From positions 1-7,480 of the forward strand of contig CAZQVG010000027.1 in assembly GCA_964596705.1 (NCBI GenBank): 7,480 nucleotides of DNA. Reading direction: 5' to 3'. A program made the position numbers and the translations under genes. The stretch is from JABJPM01 sp964596705 (GTDB lineage Archaea > Nanobdellota > Nanobdellia > SCGC-AAA011-G17 > PNOQ01). Within the stretch, counting starts at the first letter, position 1. Every line of letters starts with the position of its first letter. This document shows positions 6,476 through 7,480 of this stretch, in pieces. Under the pieces are notes generated by a model that did no database searches, was not told where the DNA came from, and saw only the letters and a program-made list of their open reading frames with translations.

Positions 6476-6497
6476 GTTTTAATTTCTGATTTTTATT

Positions 6498-7480
6498 ATG
6501 ATGAAAAAAGAGGTGTTTGTTGTTTTATTGGTGTTGTTTAGTATTGGGATTGTTAGTGCGGATTTTTGGCCTAAGAATTATGATGTAGGTAGTCTTTTGG
6601 CAGGCAGCCATAATTTAACTATTAATCAAGGTTATTATAATTCTAGTACTTCTGAGTTTGAAGTAGATAATACATATAAAGGACAAAAATATTGTGACGG
6701 GGGATGGACTTGGGCTTTTAGTGATTATTTAGATGTTGTTGCTTATTTTAATGTAAGTGATTGGCCTGATGTGATTAATTTTTCTTTTTCTGCTAATTCA
6801 AATAATGATTTTAAAGCTATTGATTTTAGTGATTGTTATCAGGGGGGATGTAACTATTGTCCTAGTGAAGCTTATATGAGGGTTTATTTTCTAGATGAAG
6901 ATGATAATATTGTGAAGTTTCGACTTTATGGTGCAAGTCCCAATCCTGCTCAGGCTTATCAATTGCCTGGTTATTGGTGTGATGTTGGTTTAGATGTTAG
7001 TGGTAATGTTGAATATCTTGCATTGGAGCGAGATAATATGGATAATTATGTATGTAAAATTAATATTACCGATTCTAATTTAAGACAAACTATAAAGAAA
7101 ATAAAAGTTGAGTTAAAACTAATTACAGATGATATCCAAGATAATGGAGTTTATGGGTTTAATCCTGAGTTGGGCGGATTTTTAATTCCTTTAAATGAGG
7201 AAAATTGTTCTGATGGGTTGGATAATGATGGAGACACATATGAGGATTGTCGAGATCCTGATTGTAATGGGTATATTTTTCCCTCTCCAGTTGATCCAAG
7301 TTTATGCGATCCAGCCTTAAATTATTATGATCCTGGAGAATATTGGAATGGTACTAGTTGGGCAGATCAAATGTTTTACTGTTCCCCTTGGAATGGTCAA
7401 GGTTATTGTTGTCCACAAGGTTCTAATTGGAATGGGACTGCTTGTGAAGGTGCTTCTTTGCCAGTTCCTGTTGAAAATTG
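6498..7480 (+). CDS. Secreted Cys-rich surface protein with DNDGD motif and many N-glycosylation sequons (C-terminus cut off by window edge)
   Basis: I recognise the type but no named family for the whole protein. I translated 327 codons in one open frame with no stop before the right edge. It starts MMKKEVFVVLLVLFSIGIVSA, a signal peptide with likely cleavage after A21. The mature part is acidic and aromatic, with 14 cysteines. Residues 236-256 carry the pattern NCSDGLDNDGDTYEDC then DPDC, a Cys-bounded Asp-rich motif common in secreted bacterial and DPANN proteins and probably metal-binding. Three W-N-G units follow (WNGT at 283, WNGQ at 298, WNGT at 311) among cysteines. Eight N-X-S/T sequons occur (N39, N48, N85, N94, N189, N236, N284, N312), making it a plausible target of the AglB encoded here. 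Residues about 25-230 look like a beta-rich domain, but I cannot name it. The second ATG (6501) is an alternative start. Confidence 0.85.
   Translation, partial: MMKKEVFVVLLVLFSIGIVSADFWPKNYDVGSLLAGSHNLTINQGYYNSSTSEFEVDNTYKGQKYCDGGWTWAFSDYLDVVAYFNVSDWPDVINFSFSANSNNDFKAIDFSDCYQGGCNYCPSEAYMRVYFLDEDDNIVKFRLYGASPNPAQAYQLPGYWCDVGLDVSGNVEYLALERDNMDNYVCKINITDSNLRQTIKKIKVELKLITDDIQDNGVYGFNPELGGFLIPLNEENCSDGLDNDGDTYEDCRDPDCNGYIFPSPVDPSLCDPALNYYDPGEYWNGTSWADQMFYCSPWNGQGYCCPQGSNWNGTACEGASLPVPVEN

Overview
The window is a stretch of AT-rich archaeal chromosome. Four features point to Archaea: an AglB/STT3 oligosaccharyltransferase, an archaeal-type SecF-SecD pair, a Trm56 tRNA C56 2'-O-methyltransferase (an archaeal enzyme), and a tRNA-Ser with an intron after position 37 and no encoded CCA. 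Promoters are TATA boxes about 25-27 bases before start codons, with no Shine-Dalgarno sequences, which suggests mostly leaderless transcripts. The low GC content, compact layout, Gln/Asn-rich insertion in AglB and Cys-rich secreted protein recall DPANN lineages (Woesearchaeota/Pacearchaeota-like). That placement is an inference from recognition, not a computed result.

Layout, left to right. (1) 1-3133, minus strand: a two-gene glycosylation operon, aglB followed by a family 2 glycosyltransferase of the dolichol-phosphate-sugar synthase type. The two genes overlap by 7 bases and the second runs off the left edge. (2) 3192-3317, plus strand: tRNA-Ser(CGA) with a 44-nt intron, divergent from aglB. 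(3) 3372-3482, plus strand: a 36-residue single-helix membrane protein with its own TATA box, ending one base from the convergent secD stop. (4) 3483-5892, minus strand: a secF-secD operon with a 14-base overlap; SecD carries a PDZ-like domain and a four-cysteine insertion. (5) 5972-6466, plus strand: trm56, divergent from secF across 79 bases. (6) 6498 to the right edge, plus strand: an open-ended gene for a secreted, Cys-rich protein with eight N-glycosylation sequons.

Most genes fit one cell-envelope theme. SecDF assists export through the Sec translocon. The glycosyltransferase probably loads a sugar onto a dolichol carrier, AglB transfers the lipid-linked glycan to Asn-X-Ser/Thr in exported proteins, and the right-edge protein is a plausible client of both. 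The tRNA and Trm56 form a translation theme: C56 in this tRNA's T loop (base 3300) is the kind of residue Trm56 methylates. There are no mobile elements, CRISPR arrays or rRNA genes, and no gene-free stretch over 300 bases. The least explained items are the 36-residue protein, the PDZ-like domain in SecD, and the long insertion in AglB's first external loop.
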